Positions 15,677-24,252 of a stretch of DNA of 64,000 nt are shown here, piece after piece. This stretch comes from JACDAN01 sp963802375. Lineage in GTDB: Bacteria > Actinomycetota > Thermoleophilia > Gaiellales > Gaiellaceae. The position numbers and the translations under genes were made by a program. The stretch spans positions 53,541 to 117,540 of the forward strand of contig CAWDIJ010000001.1 of NCBI GenBank assembly GCA_963802375.1, given 5' to 3'. The notes below the pieces were generated by a model. It was not told the DNA's origin. It saw only the letters and a list, made by a program, of their open reading frames with translations, and did no database searches. Position 1 is the first letter of the stretch; each line of letters opens with the position of its first letter.

Positions 15677-17180
15677 CGCCTGGATTGTAGTTCTGGGGGT
15701 CTTCGCCACGGCGGCGGTTCCGGCTACCGCGTGGGCGCAGGAGCGGCGCGTCGTGGTCGTGCCCGGCCTCGAGGCCGGCGATCTCGCAGCGTTGACGGAT
15801 CGTGGTGCCGTCGGGCTTCTCGTCCCGGACGCCGGCCCGAAGACGAGCGGCGCCCGCGCCCGGGCTGCACTCGAGCGGGGAGCTGTGCGGAACTCGGTCC
15901 TCGGCGGGCTCCCGGAGGGCGAGGCGCGTCTCGACGTCGAGACCGCCGGCGCGGTGCCTTCCGGTCCTGCGATCGTGCTCGGGCTCCCGACAAGGGGCGA
16001 GCAGCCGAATGTCCGGCGGTATCCGATCGCCGTCCTCGGCGAGGGCTACCGCGGGGTCCTCACCTCCGATTCGACCCGGATTCCCGGCCTCGTCTCGATC
16101 GTGGACGTCGCTCCGACCGCACTCGGCGAGGAGGGCGCGCTCGGATCGTCGGCGGACGACGATCCGCTCGGAACCCTCGAGAACCTCGAAGAGCGCATCG
16201 AGGCGAACCGGGACGCGAAGGCGATCGTGCTGCTCCTGTCCCTGGCGCTGATCGTCGCCGTCGCGACCTTCTTCCCGGCCGGCGTCCTTCCGGCGTTCGC
16301 CGGAGTGCTCTTGACGAACCTCGCGCTCGGCGCGATCGGTTCGACCGAGGCCTGGATCGACGCGCTGGTCCTGGTCTGCACCGTCGCCGCCGCCCTGCTT
16401 CTGGCGCGCGCGGGACCGGTCGTCCACGGACTCCTCATGGCCGGCGTGCTCGCCGCGTACCTGGTGGCAATGGCGGTAGACGAGCGCTGGGTTGCCCTCT
16501 CGCCGCTCGGCCCGACGCAGAACTCGCGCTTCTATGGGCTCTCGAACCTGCTGGCCACCCTGCTCCTGGTTCCGGCGCTGGCCGGCGCCGTCCTGCTCTG
16601 GCGCCGCTTCGGAATCTGGGCGTTCGCGGGCATGGCGGCACTTTCGCTCGTGACGGTCGGCGGGAGCTCGTTCGGAGCGGACGGCGGCGGCGCAATCGTC
16701 CTCCTCGTCGCCTTCCTCGTCCTCGCAGCGCTCGAGCTCGGCTTCGACCGGCGACTGGCGATCGGCGGCGCCGCGATCGCCGTCGTGCTGGCCGTGGCAC
16801 TCGCTGTGGGCGGCTCGAGCCACGTGACGGACGCGCTCGAGGATGGCCCCGTCGGGCTGGCGGAAGACCTCGGCCGCCGCGTCCAGCTCTCCGTGGGACG
16901 GGCGACCGCCGGCTGGGTCGTTGCGCTCCAGGTCTTCAGCGGAGTGGCGGCCCTCATCGCCCTCGCCCTGCGCGAGCGCCGGCCGTTGCTCCTCTCGCTA
17001 CTGGCCGCACTCGCCGTCTCGCTGATCGTCAACGACTCGCCGAACGACGTCGTGATCGCAGGGCTCGTCTGCTACCTGGTGCTCAGCAGTGCGCCGGGGC
17101 TCGCCCGACCAGCGCCCGAACGAGACCGCCCGGCCCTTCGGGCACAGCCAGCGCGAACCGCCCCGGCCTCGCCGCCGTGA
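15633..17180 (+). CDS. exported polytopic membrane protein, unknown function
   Basis: About 515 residues. A signal-like segment (residues ~13-35) is followed by a ~165-residue extracytoplasmic domain that begins RRVVVVPGLEAGDL and resembles the alkaline-phosphatase fold start. About eleven membrane helices follow, with the motif GPTQNSRFYGLSNLLATLL between two of them. ATG 15633 is the only good start before the signal, giving an antiparallel overlap of 44 bases with htpX. The last 98 bases overlap the 3' end of the convergent membrane protein gene. I do not recognise a named family. Confidence 0.75.
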   Translation: MRNDRPASRPYVRCIAWIVVLGVFATAAVPATAWAQERRVVVVPGLEAGDLAALTDRGAVGLLVPDAGPKTSGARARAALERGAVRNSVLGGLPEGEARLDVETAGAVPSGPAIVLGLPTRGEQPNVRRYPIAVLGEGYRGVLTSDSTRIPGLVSIVDVAPTALGEEGALGSSADDDPLGTLENLEERIEANRDAKAIVLLLSLALIVAVATFFPAGVLPAFAGVLLTNLALGAIGSTEAWIDALVLVCTVAAALLLARAGPVVHGLLMAGVLAAYLVAMAVDERWVALSPLGPTQNSRFYGLSNLLATLLLVPALAGAVLLWRRFGIWAFAGMAALSLVTVGGSSFGADGGGAIVLLVAFLVLAALELGFDRRLAIGGAAIAVVLAVALAVGGSSHVTDALEDGPVGLAEDLGRRVQLSVGRATAGWVVALQVFSGVAALIALALRERRPLLLSLLAALAVSLIVNDSPNDVVIAGLVCYLVLSSAPGLARPAPERDRPALRAQPARTAPASPP

Positions 17181-18702
17181 GCACGGTCATTCCCTGCCCC
17201 GACCGCTCGACGCAGACGGCGCCGGCCTTGACACGCCAGTAGCGCGTGTAGCGGATCTTCAGCCGATACGTCCCGGCCGCCGGCAGCAGTCCCTCGAGAC
17301 CCGTGTGGTCGAGTCGCGTGACGACCGGCGAGCCCAGCCCGGTCAGGATCGGCTCCGGGCGCGGGACCTCGTAGATCGCCAGCTGCGGACTGCTGAAGAC
17401 CTGCCGGAGGCCGGAGCTTCCCGAGCGGAGCAGGGCCGCCTCGCGCTCCTCGCCCTTCTGGCCGAGGCGAGTCTCGGGAAGGACGACGAACCGGACGCCC
17501 ATCCCGCGCAGCCACGCGCGGTATGCGGGCGGCGAGAGGGCCTGCTCGTAAAAGAGCTCGTTCCGCGCGATGTCGATCTGCCGGTACCAGCCGCGCGCGA
17601 GCGGAATCCCGGCGCGCGGCAGCCAGTAGGCCTCCCAATGGTCGAAGGTCGGGACGACCTCGACGCGGTAGTTCGGCGTCGAGCGCTCGGCGAGGAAGGT
17701 GACGGCCGGAGCCCAGAACGTCCGGTCCGCGGCGCGCACGTCCGTCCTGTCGAGCGCGGCTCCCGCGTACGGCGCGACGTTGTAGATCAGCGCGACGCTC
17801 AGGGCCAGCGCGGTCAGCCAGCGCGGCCGGAACCGCGCGACGAACGCGGTCATCAGCATCACCGGGAAGACCACCGACCGAAGCCGCGTCAGGTTCTCCC
17901 CGACCGGCGTCGAGACGACGAACATCGCGATACTCGCGGCTCCCCAGACGAGGAAGAAGGCCCAGAGGATCGCGCCGTGGCGGGCTCGCCGCGCGAGCTC
18001 GGCGCCGACGACGCTCACCGTCAGCACCGCTGCGAGCTCGAGCCCGCGAAACGGGTAGGGCCCGCTGCTCGGAAAGAACACAAGGGCGGCGAGCTGGATT
18101 GCCGCGATCCCTGCGAGGGCCGCGACGAACGCGACGGCGTGCGGCCCCACTCGGCGTACAAGCGCAAGCGCGAGCAGGACGATGCAGAGGAAGACGAACG
18201 CGAGCGGGCTGAAGCCGAGCGTCAGCGCAGCAGCACCGGCGGCAAGCCAGCGCCGGTCACTCTGGAGGAGACGCAGGGCGCCGAGGCCCGCTGCCAGACC
18301 GAGCGCGTAGCTGTAGGTCCCGACGAAGATCGGTCCCGCAGCGAGCACCGCGAACGCGCGGGCCGGCCAAATCCCGGCCGCTCCCCACTCACGCTCCACG
18401 ATCGATGCGAAGAGCACCGCGGACACGACCACGCCCGCGAAGACGAGCGGCAGATTCCCGAAGAGCGCGGCCGGCAGGTAGTAGAGAAGGCTGTAGGAGG
18501 CGAGCGGGTAGTGGCCGCCGTACCAGAGGTTGTCCCAGACGTACACGCCCTCCTCGACCAGGAGCGTGCGGTAGAGGTGGGCCGGCGCGTCGCCCGTCGG
18601 CGGCGCGAGCGCGACTAGTAGGGCCGCTCCGGCGAAGGCGAGCCCGCCGGCGATCAGGATCTCGCGGCGAGGCGCGATCAGGCGTGAGACGGCGGCGGTC
18701 AC
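17083..18702 (-). CDS. large polytopic membrane protein, GT-C/YfhO-like
   Basis: About 539 residues with some twelve membrane helices in the first 370 residues, then a soluble C-terminal domain. The pattern (GDAPAHLYRTLLVEEGVYVWDNLWYGGHYPLASYSLLYYLPAALFG early, extracytoplasmic tail with PTFDHWEAYWLPRAGIPLARGW) resembles integral-membrane glycosyltransferases of the GT-C or YfhO type, with acidic residues in the first loop. GTG 18702 starts just before the hydrophobic region. It diverges from the cytochrome c gene. A role in envelope glycan synthesis is plausible but not shown. Confidence 0.72.
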   Translation of the reverse strand: MTAAVSRLIAPRREILIAGGLAFAGAALLVALAPPTGDAPAHLYRTLLVEEGVYVWDNLWYGGHYPLASYSLLYYLPAALFGNLPLVFAGVVVSAVLFASIVEREWGAAGIWPARAFAVLAAGPIFVGTYSYALGLAAGLGALRLLQSDRRWLAAGAAALTLGFSPLAFVFLCIVLLALALVRRVGPHAVAFVAALAGIAAIQLAALVFFPSSGPYPFRGLELAAVLTVSVVGAELARRARHGAILWAFFLVWGAASIAMFVVSTPVGENLTRLRSVVFPVMLMTAFVARFRPRWLTALALSVALIYNVAPYAGAALDRTDVRAADRTFWAPAVTFLAERSTPNYRVEVVPTFDHWEAYWLPRAGIPLARGWYRQIDIARNELFYEQALSPPAYRAWLRGMGVRFVVLPETRLGQKGEEREAALLRSGSSGLRQVFSSPQLAIYEVPRPEPILTGLGSPVVTRLDHTGLEGLLPAAGTYRLKIRYTRYWRVKAGAVCVERSGQGMTVLTAARPGRFALAVPEGPGGLVRALVGRAPAHC

Positions 18703-18740
18703 GGCGTTAGTGTGACTGGTTGCCCGGGTAGACTCGCCGC

Positions 18741-19193
18741 GTGCGCCGTCTCCTCCTGATTGCGCTCTTCGCCGCGCTGCTCGTTGGCTGTGGCGGAGGC
18801 GAGGAAACGACGGCGACGCCGGAGACGGTCGACACGACCGCGACGCAGACGGACACTGGCGAAACGGGCACCGGGGAGACCGAGACCGATAGCGACGAGG
18901 GCGCTGTCGAGGGCGATCCGGCCGCCGGAGAGCAGCTCTTCGCATCGAACGGCTGCGGCGGCTGCCACTCCTTCGAGCCGGCGGGCTCGACCGGCACCAC
19001 TGGGCCGGACCTCGACGAGCTCTCGGACCTCGCTGAGAACGCGAACCAGCCGCTTGCGGAGTTCGTTCGGACGTCGATCACGAACCCGAACGCGTACGTC
19101 GAAGAGGGCTACCCCGAAGGCGTCATGCAGGCGTACGACCAGCTCAGCGACGAGGAACTGAACAATCTCGTCGCGTTCCTCATCCAGGATTGA
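18741..19193 (+). CDS. lipoprotein c-type cytochrome
   Basis: A 150-residue exported cytochrome c. Lipobox LLVGC puts the lipidated Cys at residue 17, followed by a Thr/Glu-rich linker. The heme site is Cys72-x2-Cys75-His76 (NGCGGCHSF), and a likely axial Met is in EGVMQAY. GTG 18741 is the start. Its stop overlaps the TTG start of serS, an unusual coupling. The heme domain is clearly paralogous to that of the 44242-44823 protein. Likely an electron carrier for the respiratory chain. Confidence 0.9.
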   Translation: MRRLLLIALFAALLVGCGGGEETTATPETVDTTATQTDTGETGTGETETDSDEGAVEGDPAAGEQLFASNGCGGCHSFEPAGSTGTTGPDLDELSDLAENANQPLAEFVRTSITNPNAYVEEGYPEGVMQAYDQLSDEELNNLVAFLIQD

Positions 19194-20392
19194 TCGACCT
19201 CCGCGCTGCGCGCAGCGATCCGGATGCGGTGCGGGCCGGCATCGCGCGAAAGGGCGGCGCCGAGGCGTTCGACGAGCTGCTCGACGCTGACGCGCGCTGG
19301 CGAGAGCTCGTCCCGCAGGTCGACGAGCTGCGGGGCCGCCAGAAGCTGAAGGGCAAGCCGACGCCCGAGCAGGTCGAGGAGCTGAAGCAGGTCAAGGAGG
19401 ATCTCCGCCGCCTCGAGGAGGAGCTGTCGGCGGCGGAGTCGCACAGGGACGAGCTGCTCCGGCAGGTCCCGAACCCGGCGCACGAGTCGGTGCCCGACGA
19501 CGAGACGGACGACGCCGAGGGCGAGATCGCGCGCCAGGTCGGCGAGCCGCCCTCACTCGCGGAGCCGAAGGGGCACCTCGAGCTCGGCGGCTACGACATG
19601 GAGCGCGGCGCGCGCCTTTCGGGATCGCGCTTCGGTTACATCGTCGGCGACGCCGCCCGGCTCTCACTCGCGCTCTACCGCTGGGCGCTCGAGCGCCTGG
19701 TGGCGGAGGGCTTCACGCCGGTGATCCCGCCGGTGCTCGTCCGCGAGGAGGCGATGTACGGCACGGGGTTCTTCCCTGCGGAGCGCTTCGAGATCTACGA
19801 GGTGGCGAATGAGGGCCTGTACCTGACTGGCACGTCCGAGGTGGCCCTAGCCGGGCTGCACATGGGCGAGATCCTCGAGCGGGAGCAGCTTCCGCTCGAG
19901 TACACGGCCTTCTCGGCCAACTTCCGGCGCGAGGCGGGCGCCGCGGGCCGCGACACGCGCGGCATGTTCCGCGTCCACCAGTTCAACAAGGTCGAGATGT
20001 TCGCCTACACGCTTCCGGAGGAATCCTGGAACGCGTTCGAGCGGCTGGTGGGCATCGAGGAGTCGCTCGTGCAGGAGCTCGGACTGCCATACCGCGTCGT
20101 CAACATCGCCGCCGGCCAGTTGAGCGCGGCGGCGGCGAAGCGGATCGACATCGAGGCGTGGTTCCCCTCACAGGAGCGCTATCGCGAGCTCACGTCGGCA
20201 TCGAACACGACCGACTACCAGGCCCGGCGCCTGGGGATCCGGTACCGGGCCAACGGCGGCACGGAGTTCGTCCACACGCTGAACGGGACGGCGGTCACGG
20301 ATCGCTGGGCGCTCGCGATCCTGGAGAACTTCCAGGGCGAGGTGCCGGAGGTGCTGCGGGAGTACGGCGCCCCGGAACAGGTCCAGAAGTAA
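19190..20392 (+). CDS. serS: seryl-tRNA synthetase
   Basis: A 400-residue class II synthetase charging tRNA-Ser. The N-terminal long coiled-coil arm (about residues 30-95, which binds the long variable arm of tRNA-Ser) is slightly short. Class II motifs are present: motif 2 TAFSANFRREAGAAGRDTRG, motif 3 GTAVTDRWALAILENF, and TGTSEVALAG. TTG 19190 overlaps the cytochrome stop by 4 bases. The tRNA-Ser genes it serves lie at 32.2 and 43.9-44.2 kb. Confidence 0.96.
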   Translation: MIDLRAARSDPDAVRAGIARKGGAEAFDELLDADARWRELVPQVDELRGRQKLKGKPTPEQVEELKQVKEDLRRLEEELSAAESHRDELLRQVPNPAHESVPDDETDDAEGEIARQVGEPPSLAEPKGHLELGGYDMERGARLSGSRFGYIVGDAARLSLALYRWALERLVAEGFTPVIPPVLVREEAMYGTGFFPAERFEIYEVANEGLYLTGTSEVALAGLHMGEILEREQLPLEYTAFSANFRREAGAAGRDTRGMFRVHQFNKVEMFAYTLPEESWNAFERLVGIEESLVQELGLPYRVVNIAAGQLSAAAAKRIDIEAWFPSQERYRELTSASNTTDYQARRLGIRYRANGGTEFVHTLNGTAVTDRWALAILENFQGEVPEVLREYGAPEQVQK

Positions 20393-20397
20393 CACGT

Positions 20398-20424
20398 CGG
20401 GACATGTCCGCCGGACATGTCCCG
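20398..20424. terminator. nested palindrome between convergent genes
   Basis: Perfect 13-bp arms CGGGACATGTCCG / CGGACATGTCCCG are separated by one base. Each arm itself contains the palindrome GGACATGTCC. It begins 6 bases past the serS stop. A second palindrome, GGGGTCAGACCCC, lies at 20482-20494. Terminator or REP-like element. Confidence 0.6.
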
Positions 20425-20523
20425 CGGCACCGTCCAGTTCGGCCGGTTCGCCTCCACGAGAGCGCGCTCGCCGAGGCGCCCGGGGTCAGACCCCAGGACA
20501 CGGCCCGGCACCTCCGTTCGGGA

Positions 20524-21489
20524 CTAGAGCGAAACGGCCATGCCTGAGCCCGCTGAGCGGTAGAGCGCGTCGATGGCACGCGCCTGCGCCAGTGAGTCTT
20601 CGCGGCCCAGGAGCAGCTCCGCCTTACCTTCGACCGCGTCGGCGAGGTTCTCGAGCTCGAGCCGGTACGAGTTGACCGGTTCGAGGGCGATCTCCTCGAC
20701 GCCTTCCTCTCGGCGAACCTCGATGACCGGCTTCCGGCAGTGCCAGGGATCGTCGAGGAAGATCGAGCCTTCGGAGCCCACCACGTCGAGCTCGTCGCGC
20801 ATCGGCAGCGTGAACCCGCAGTCGAACTGGGCGATCACGTCGCCGGGGAACTCCAACGTCCCCGCGAACACCGTGTCCACCCCCGCCTCGTCCACGCTCG
20901 TCCCGAAGACGCGCTCGGGCTCGCCGGCGAGCAGCCGTGAGCCGCTGACGCAGTAGCACCCGACATCCATCAGCGCGCCGCCGTCCAGATCGGCCGCGAG
21001 CCGGATGTTCGCCGGGTCGCCGACGGTGAAGCTGAACGCTGCCCGCACGACGCGCAGCTCGCCGATCCTCCCACCGTCCACCAGCTCTTTCAGCCGCGCC
21101 GTCTGCGGGTTGTGCCGGTACATGAAGGCCTCGGACAGAAGCCGTCCCTCGCGCTCGGCCACCTCGAACGCCCGCTCGACGTCTTCGGGCCGTCGGCTGA
21201 GCGGCTTCTCGCAGAGCACGTGCTTGCCCGCCTCGAGCGCGCGGATCGACCAGTCGACGTGCATCGAGTTCGGCAGCGGGTTGTAGACGGCGTCAAGCTC
21301 GGGGTCGGCGAGCAGCTCCTCGTAGCTCCCGTATGCGCGCTCGATGTCCCACTCCCGGCCATACACCTCGGCGCGTGCGAGGTCGCGGCTCGCCACCGCC
21401 GTGACGTCCACCCGATCCGACTCGCGTGCACCGGCGAGGACGAGCCGGTTGATCCCGGCGGTGGAAAGGATTCCGAGACGAAGCGTCAT
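20524..21489 (-). CDS. Gfo/Idh/MocA family dehydrogenase (operon-distal)
   Basis: A 321-residue NAD(P)-dependent sugar or cyclitol dehydrogenase. The Rossmann start is LRLGILSTAGINR, the catalytic EKPLS lysine motif follows AGKHVLC, and the C-terminal alpha/beta domain has FSFTVGDPANIRL and DVGCYCVSG. It is the last gene of the sugar operon; ATG 21489 overlaps the xylulokinase stop by 4 bases. Such enzymes oxidise xylose, glucose or inositol derivatives; the preferred sugar is unknown. Confidence 0.88.
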   Translation of the reverse strand: MTLRLGILSTAGINRLVLAGARESDRVDVTAVASRDLARAEVYGREWDIERAYGSYEELLADPELDAVYNPLPNSMHVDWSIRALEAGKHVLCEKPLSRRPEDVERAFEVAEREGRLLSEAFMYRHNPQTARLKELVDGGRIGELRVVRAAFSFTVGDPANIRLAADLDGGALMDVGCYCVSGSRLLAGEPERVFGTSVDEAGVDTVFAGTLEFPGDVIAQFDCGFTLPMRDELDVVGSEGSIFLDDPWHCRKPVIEVRREEGVEEIALEPVNSYRLELENLADAVEGKAELLLGREDSLAQARAIDALYRSAGSGMAVSL

Positions 21490-22868
21490 CGCAGGGATCG
21501 TAAGGCCGGATAGAGCGACCGGAAGCGCTCGTAGCCCTCGGCGTAGACGCGCGCCCACTCCGGATCAGGCTCGATCTCCTCCTTCACCCTGACACAGGCG
21601 TCCACCGCCTCGCGGACGTCGCTGAATGCTCCCGAGGAGACCCCGGCGAGGAGCGCCGCGCCGCAGGCTGCTCCCTCCTCGACGACGGTTCGCTGAAGTG
21701 GCAGGGCGAGCACGGAGGCCACGATCTTCAGCCAGAGCGTGCTGCGCGCACCTCCGCCCGAGGCGCGGCCAACGTTGATCCTGCAGCCGAGCCCACGAAG
21801 GAGCTCGAGCGAGTCGCGCAGGCCGTACGCCACGCCTTCGAGCACGGATCGGACGAGCGCGCCGCGGTCGTGGCGGACCGAGAGGCCGACGAACGCCCCG
21901 CGCGCGTCCGGGTCGGCGTGCGGCGTGCGCTCGCCGGTCAGGTACGGCGCGAAGAGGAGTCCCTCCGTGCCGGGCTCCCAGGCGGCGGCTTCGGCGTCGA
22001 GCCTGTCGTAGGGCGCCTCAGACGCGACCGCGCTGCGCAACCAGCTCAAGGAGCCAGCCGCCGAGAGCATCACGCCCATCGCATGCCAAACCTCGGGCAC
22101 GGCGTGGCAGAAAACGTGGGCGCGGCCCTCCGGGTCGGGCGCGAACTCCGCGAGGCAGGCGAAGACGACGCCGGACGTTCCGAGCACGACGGAGGCGAGG
22201 CCCGGCTCGTGGACGCCGACTCCGACTGCACCGGCGGCCTGGTCGCCGGCCCCTGCAACCTCCGGTGATTCCCTCGCCGGCGGCAGCCACTCCGGCGGGA
22301 TCTCCAGCGCGGCGAGCACGTCGTCGCTCCAGCGCCTGTGGGCGACGTCGAAGAGGAGCGTCCCGGATGCATCTGCAGCGTCGGTCTCGAGATCTCCGAA
22401 GAGCCGCATGCGAACGTAGTCCTTCGGGAGCAGGACATGGGCGATCCGCGTGTAGACGTCCGGCTCGTGCCGGCGGAGCCAGAGGAGCTTTGGCGCCGTG
22501 AAGCCCGGCAGCGCGCGGTTTCCCGTCAGCTGGATCAGGCGTTCGAGGCCGACCCGCTCCTCGATCTCGGCGCACTCGGCGGCCGTCCGCTGGTCGTTCC
22601 AGAGGATCGCCGGGCGCAGGACCCGCCGCTCCGAGTCGAGCGCGACAAGCCCGTGCATCTGCCCCGAGAGCCCAACTCGCTCGCCTCGGGCACCCAGCCG
22701 CTCCAGCGCACGGTCCGCAGCCTGCACCCAGTCCTCGGGGTCCTGCTCGGCCCAACCGGGCCGCGGGACGGACAGGCCATAAGCCTCCTCTGCCCTTCCA
22801 AGAACTTCCCCGTCCGCCGACAGCGCGAGGGCCTTGACCCCCGTCGTGCCGACGTCGAGACCGATCAC
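21486..22868 (-). CDS. xylB: xylulokinase (FGGY family)
   Basis: A 460-residue carbohydrate kinase. ATP/sugar-binding marks: N-terminal GLDVGTTGVKALAL, SGQMHGLVALD, LWNDQRT, GFTAPKLLWLR, KDYVRMRL, and C-terminal GGGARSTLWLKIVASVL. These fit xylulokinase best within FGGY kinases. GTG 22868 overlaps the GlcG-like gene by 4 bases. It would phosphorylate D-xylulose made by the TIM-barrel isomerase two genes upstream. Confidence 0.88.
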   Translation of the reverse strand: MIGLDVGTTGVKALALSADGEVLGRAEEAYGLSVPRPGWAEQDPEDWVQAADRALERLGARGERVGLSGQMHGLVALDSERRVLRPAILWNDQRTAAECAEIEERVGLERLIQLTGNRALPGFTAPKLLWLRRHEPDVYTRIAHVLLPKDYVRMRLFGDLETDAADASGTLLFDVAHRRWSDDVLAALEIPPEWLPPARESPEVAGAGDQAAGAVGVGVHEPGLASVVLGTSGVVFACLAEFAPDPEGRAHVFCHAVPEVWHAMGVMLSAAGSLSWLRSAVASEAPYDRLDAEAAAWEPGTEGLLFAPYLTGERTPHADPDARGAFVGLSVRHDRGALVRSVLEGVAYGLRDSLELLRGLGCRINVGRASGGGARSTLWLKIVASVLALPLQRTVVEEGAACGAALLAGVSSGAFSDVREAVDACVRVKEEIEPDPEWARVYAEGYERFRSLYPALRSLR

Positions 22869-23257
22869 GAAGCGGAGAGCCCGGCCGCCTCGAGCGCTCG
22901 AAGCGCGAGCGCCTCGTCCTGCTCGCCCGGCAGGCCGCTGACGCCGACCGCGCCGACCCGGCGTCCGTCCTCGAACGCAGCGACACCGCCGCGGAAGAAG
23001 ATGAAGAACGGGTCGAAGCTCGCCAGCTCGGCAGGGTCGCCGCGCACCTTCGCCGCAAGCGCTCCGGTGGAAGTCATGTCGCTCCGCGCCGCCGTGTACG
23101 CCTTCCGATGCGCATTCAAGCGGGTGTCGTGCGCAGCGCCGTCCATCGTCGCCGCCGCGACGACCTCGCCGTGGTCGTCGGCCACGAAGACGGCTACGGG
23201 GCCCGCCGCCTCCCGGACGACCGATTCCACGATCGCCTGCGCCTGCTCGAGCCTCAT
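22865..23257 (-). CDS. GlcG/HbpS-type protein (DUF336)
   Basis: A 130-residue single-domain protein of the GlcG/HbpS (heme-degrading-like) family: MRLEQAQAIVESVVREA start, VAVFVADDHGEVVAAATMDGA, AHRKAYTAA, and GGVAAFEDGRRVGAVGVSG near the end. Members occur in glycolate and diol-utilisation loci and bind small ligands. The 4-base overlaps on both sides tie it firmly to the sugar operon. Its reaction here is unknown. Confidence 0.85.
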   Translation of the reverse strand: MRLEQAQAIVESVVREAAGPVAVFVADDHGEVVAAATMDGAAHDTRLNAHRKAYTAARSDMTSTGALAAKVRGDPAELASFDPFFIFFRGGVAAFEDGRRVGAVGVSGLPGEQDEALALRALEAAGLSAS

Positions 23258-24252
23258 GCCCCCAGGGCCGCGTACACGAGCTCGTACGCCCGCACCGCGT
23301 CCTTCCGCATCTGCGCCTCGCGGAGCGCCGCCTCGTCGATCCGCCCGGCGACCTCGTCGATGAACCGCCAATGCAGGACGCTCCTGCGCACCGCCTCGAT
23401 CGCGTCCTCTGTGTAGGGGTAGAGGTCGAAGCCGAGCCGCTCGCCGTTCTCGCCGTACCCTGCTCGGCGCAGCTCGAGTGCCAGCTCCAGCGTCTCCATA
23501 AAGGCCGTCGTCCCGACCATGTTGTCGTCGTCGAACGTCCCCCAGCCGGAGTTGGCGTGCTGGTGGCCCAGCAGGTCCTCGGCAGCGAGCAGCGCGGCGT
23601 ACTCGCCGAGGCTCTCGCCGTTCATGATCAGGTGCTGCCAGTCCATGTTGACCTTGACGTTGGCGACGCCCTGCCCGCGCAGCGTGTGGATCACGTGCAG
23701 CGCCATCCCGATGTTGCGCATGAGGATCTTCATCGCCGGCTCGGAGTTCTTGTGCTCGAGGAAGAGCAGGACGCCGTGGTCGGCACAGTGCCGGGCGGCC
23801 TCGCCGAGACCCTCGATCAGCCACTTCCAGCTGTCCGCATACGGCGTCTGGAACGGGTAGTTGTAACCCTCGATCCCGGGCCAGACGATCAGGTGCGCGC
23901 CGATCGAGCCGGCGAGGTCAGCGGCCGCGACCGTGATCCGCCTCGCCTCGGCCCGAATCTCCGGATCCGGCGAGATGAGCCCGCCGCGGCCGAAGCGCGG
24001 ATCCAGATGGAGCCCGCCGGCTACCGCGTAGATGTCGCGGTCGCCGAGCGCCGCCCGGATCTCCTCGAGGCTCGACTCGTCCAGCTCGCCCGGATAATGG
24101 AACTCGTAGCCGTCGATCAGGTCGCCGAGCCCGTCGACGGCGCGACGTACGCGCTCGACCATCGACTCGCCGGCCCACTCGGGCTGGTAGCCGCCGGGCA
24201 CGAACCTGGTCACCATCGGGCCGAGCGCCCAGATCCCGAGGCTCGTCTTCAC
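23254..24252 (-). CDS. TIM-barrel sugar isomerase/epimerase (xylose-isomerase-like)
   Basis: A 332-residue protein of the xylose-isomerase-like TIM-barrel superfamily. Metal-binding positions are visible in LFLEHKNSEP, VNMDWQHLIMNGES, GHQHANSGWGTFDDDN and FDLYPYTEDA. The last two segments are typical of a group acting on aldopentoses or rhamnose. GTG 24252 overlaps the preceding dehydrogenase gene. With xylB next but one, it most likely isomerises xylose or a related pentose, though canonical XylA is longer. Confidence 0.86.
   Translation of the reverse strand: MKTSLGIWALGPMVTRFVPGGYQPEWAGESMVERVRRAVDGLGDLIDGYEFHYPGELDESSLEEIRAALGDRDIYAVAGGLHLDPRFGRGGLISPDPEIRAEARRITVAAADLAGSIGAHLIVWPGIEGYNYPFQTPYADSWKWLIEGLGEAARHCADHGVLLFLEHKNSEPAMKILMRNIGMALHVIHTLRGQGVANVKVNMDWQHLIMNGESLGEYAALLAAEDLLGHQHANSGWGTFDDDNMVGTTAFMETLELALELRRAGYGENGERLGFDLYPYTEDAIEAVRRSVLHWRFIDEVAGRIDEAALREAQMRKDAVRAYELVYAALGA

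Noticed and set aside
14439..16823. A 794-codon minus-strand open frame over htpX and the membrane protein gene
   Set aside because: It is antisense or out of frame to recognised proteins and composed mainly of Arg, Gly, Ala and Asp, as expected from high-GC shadow frames.
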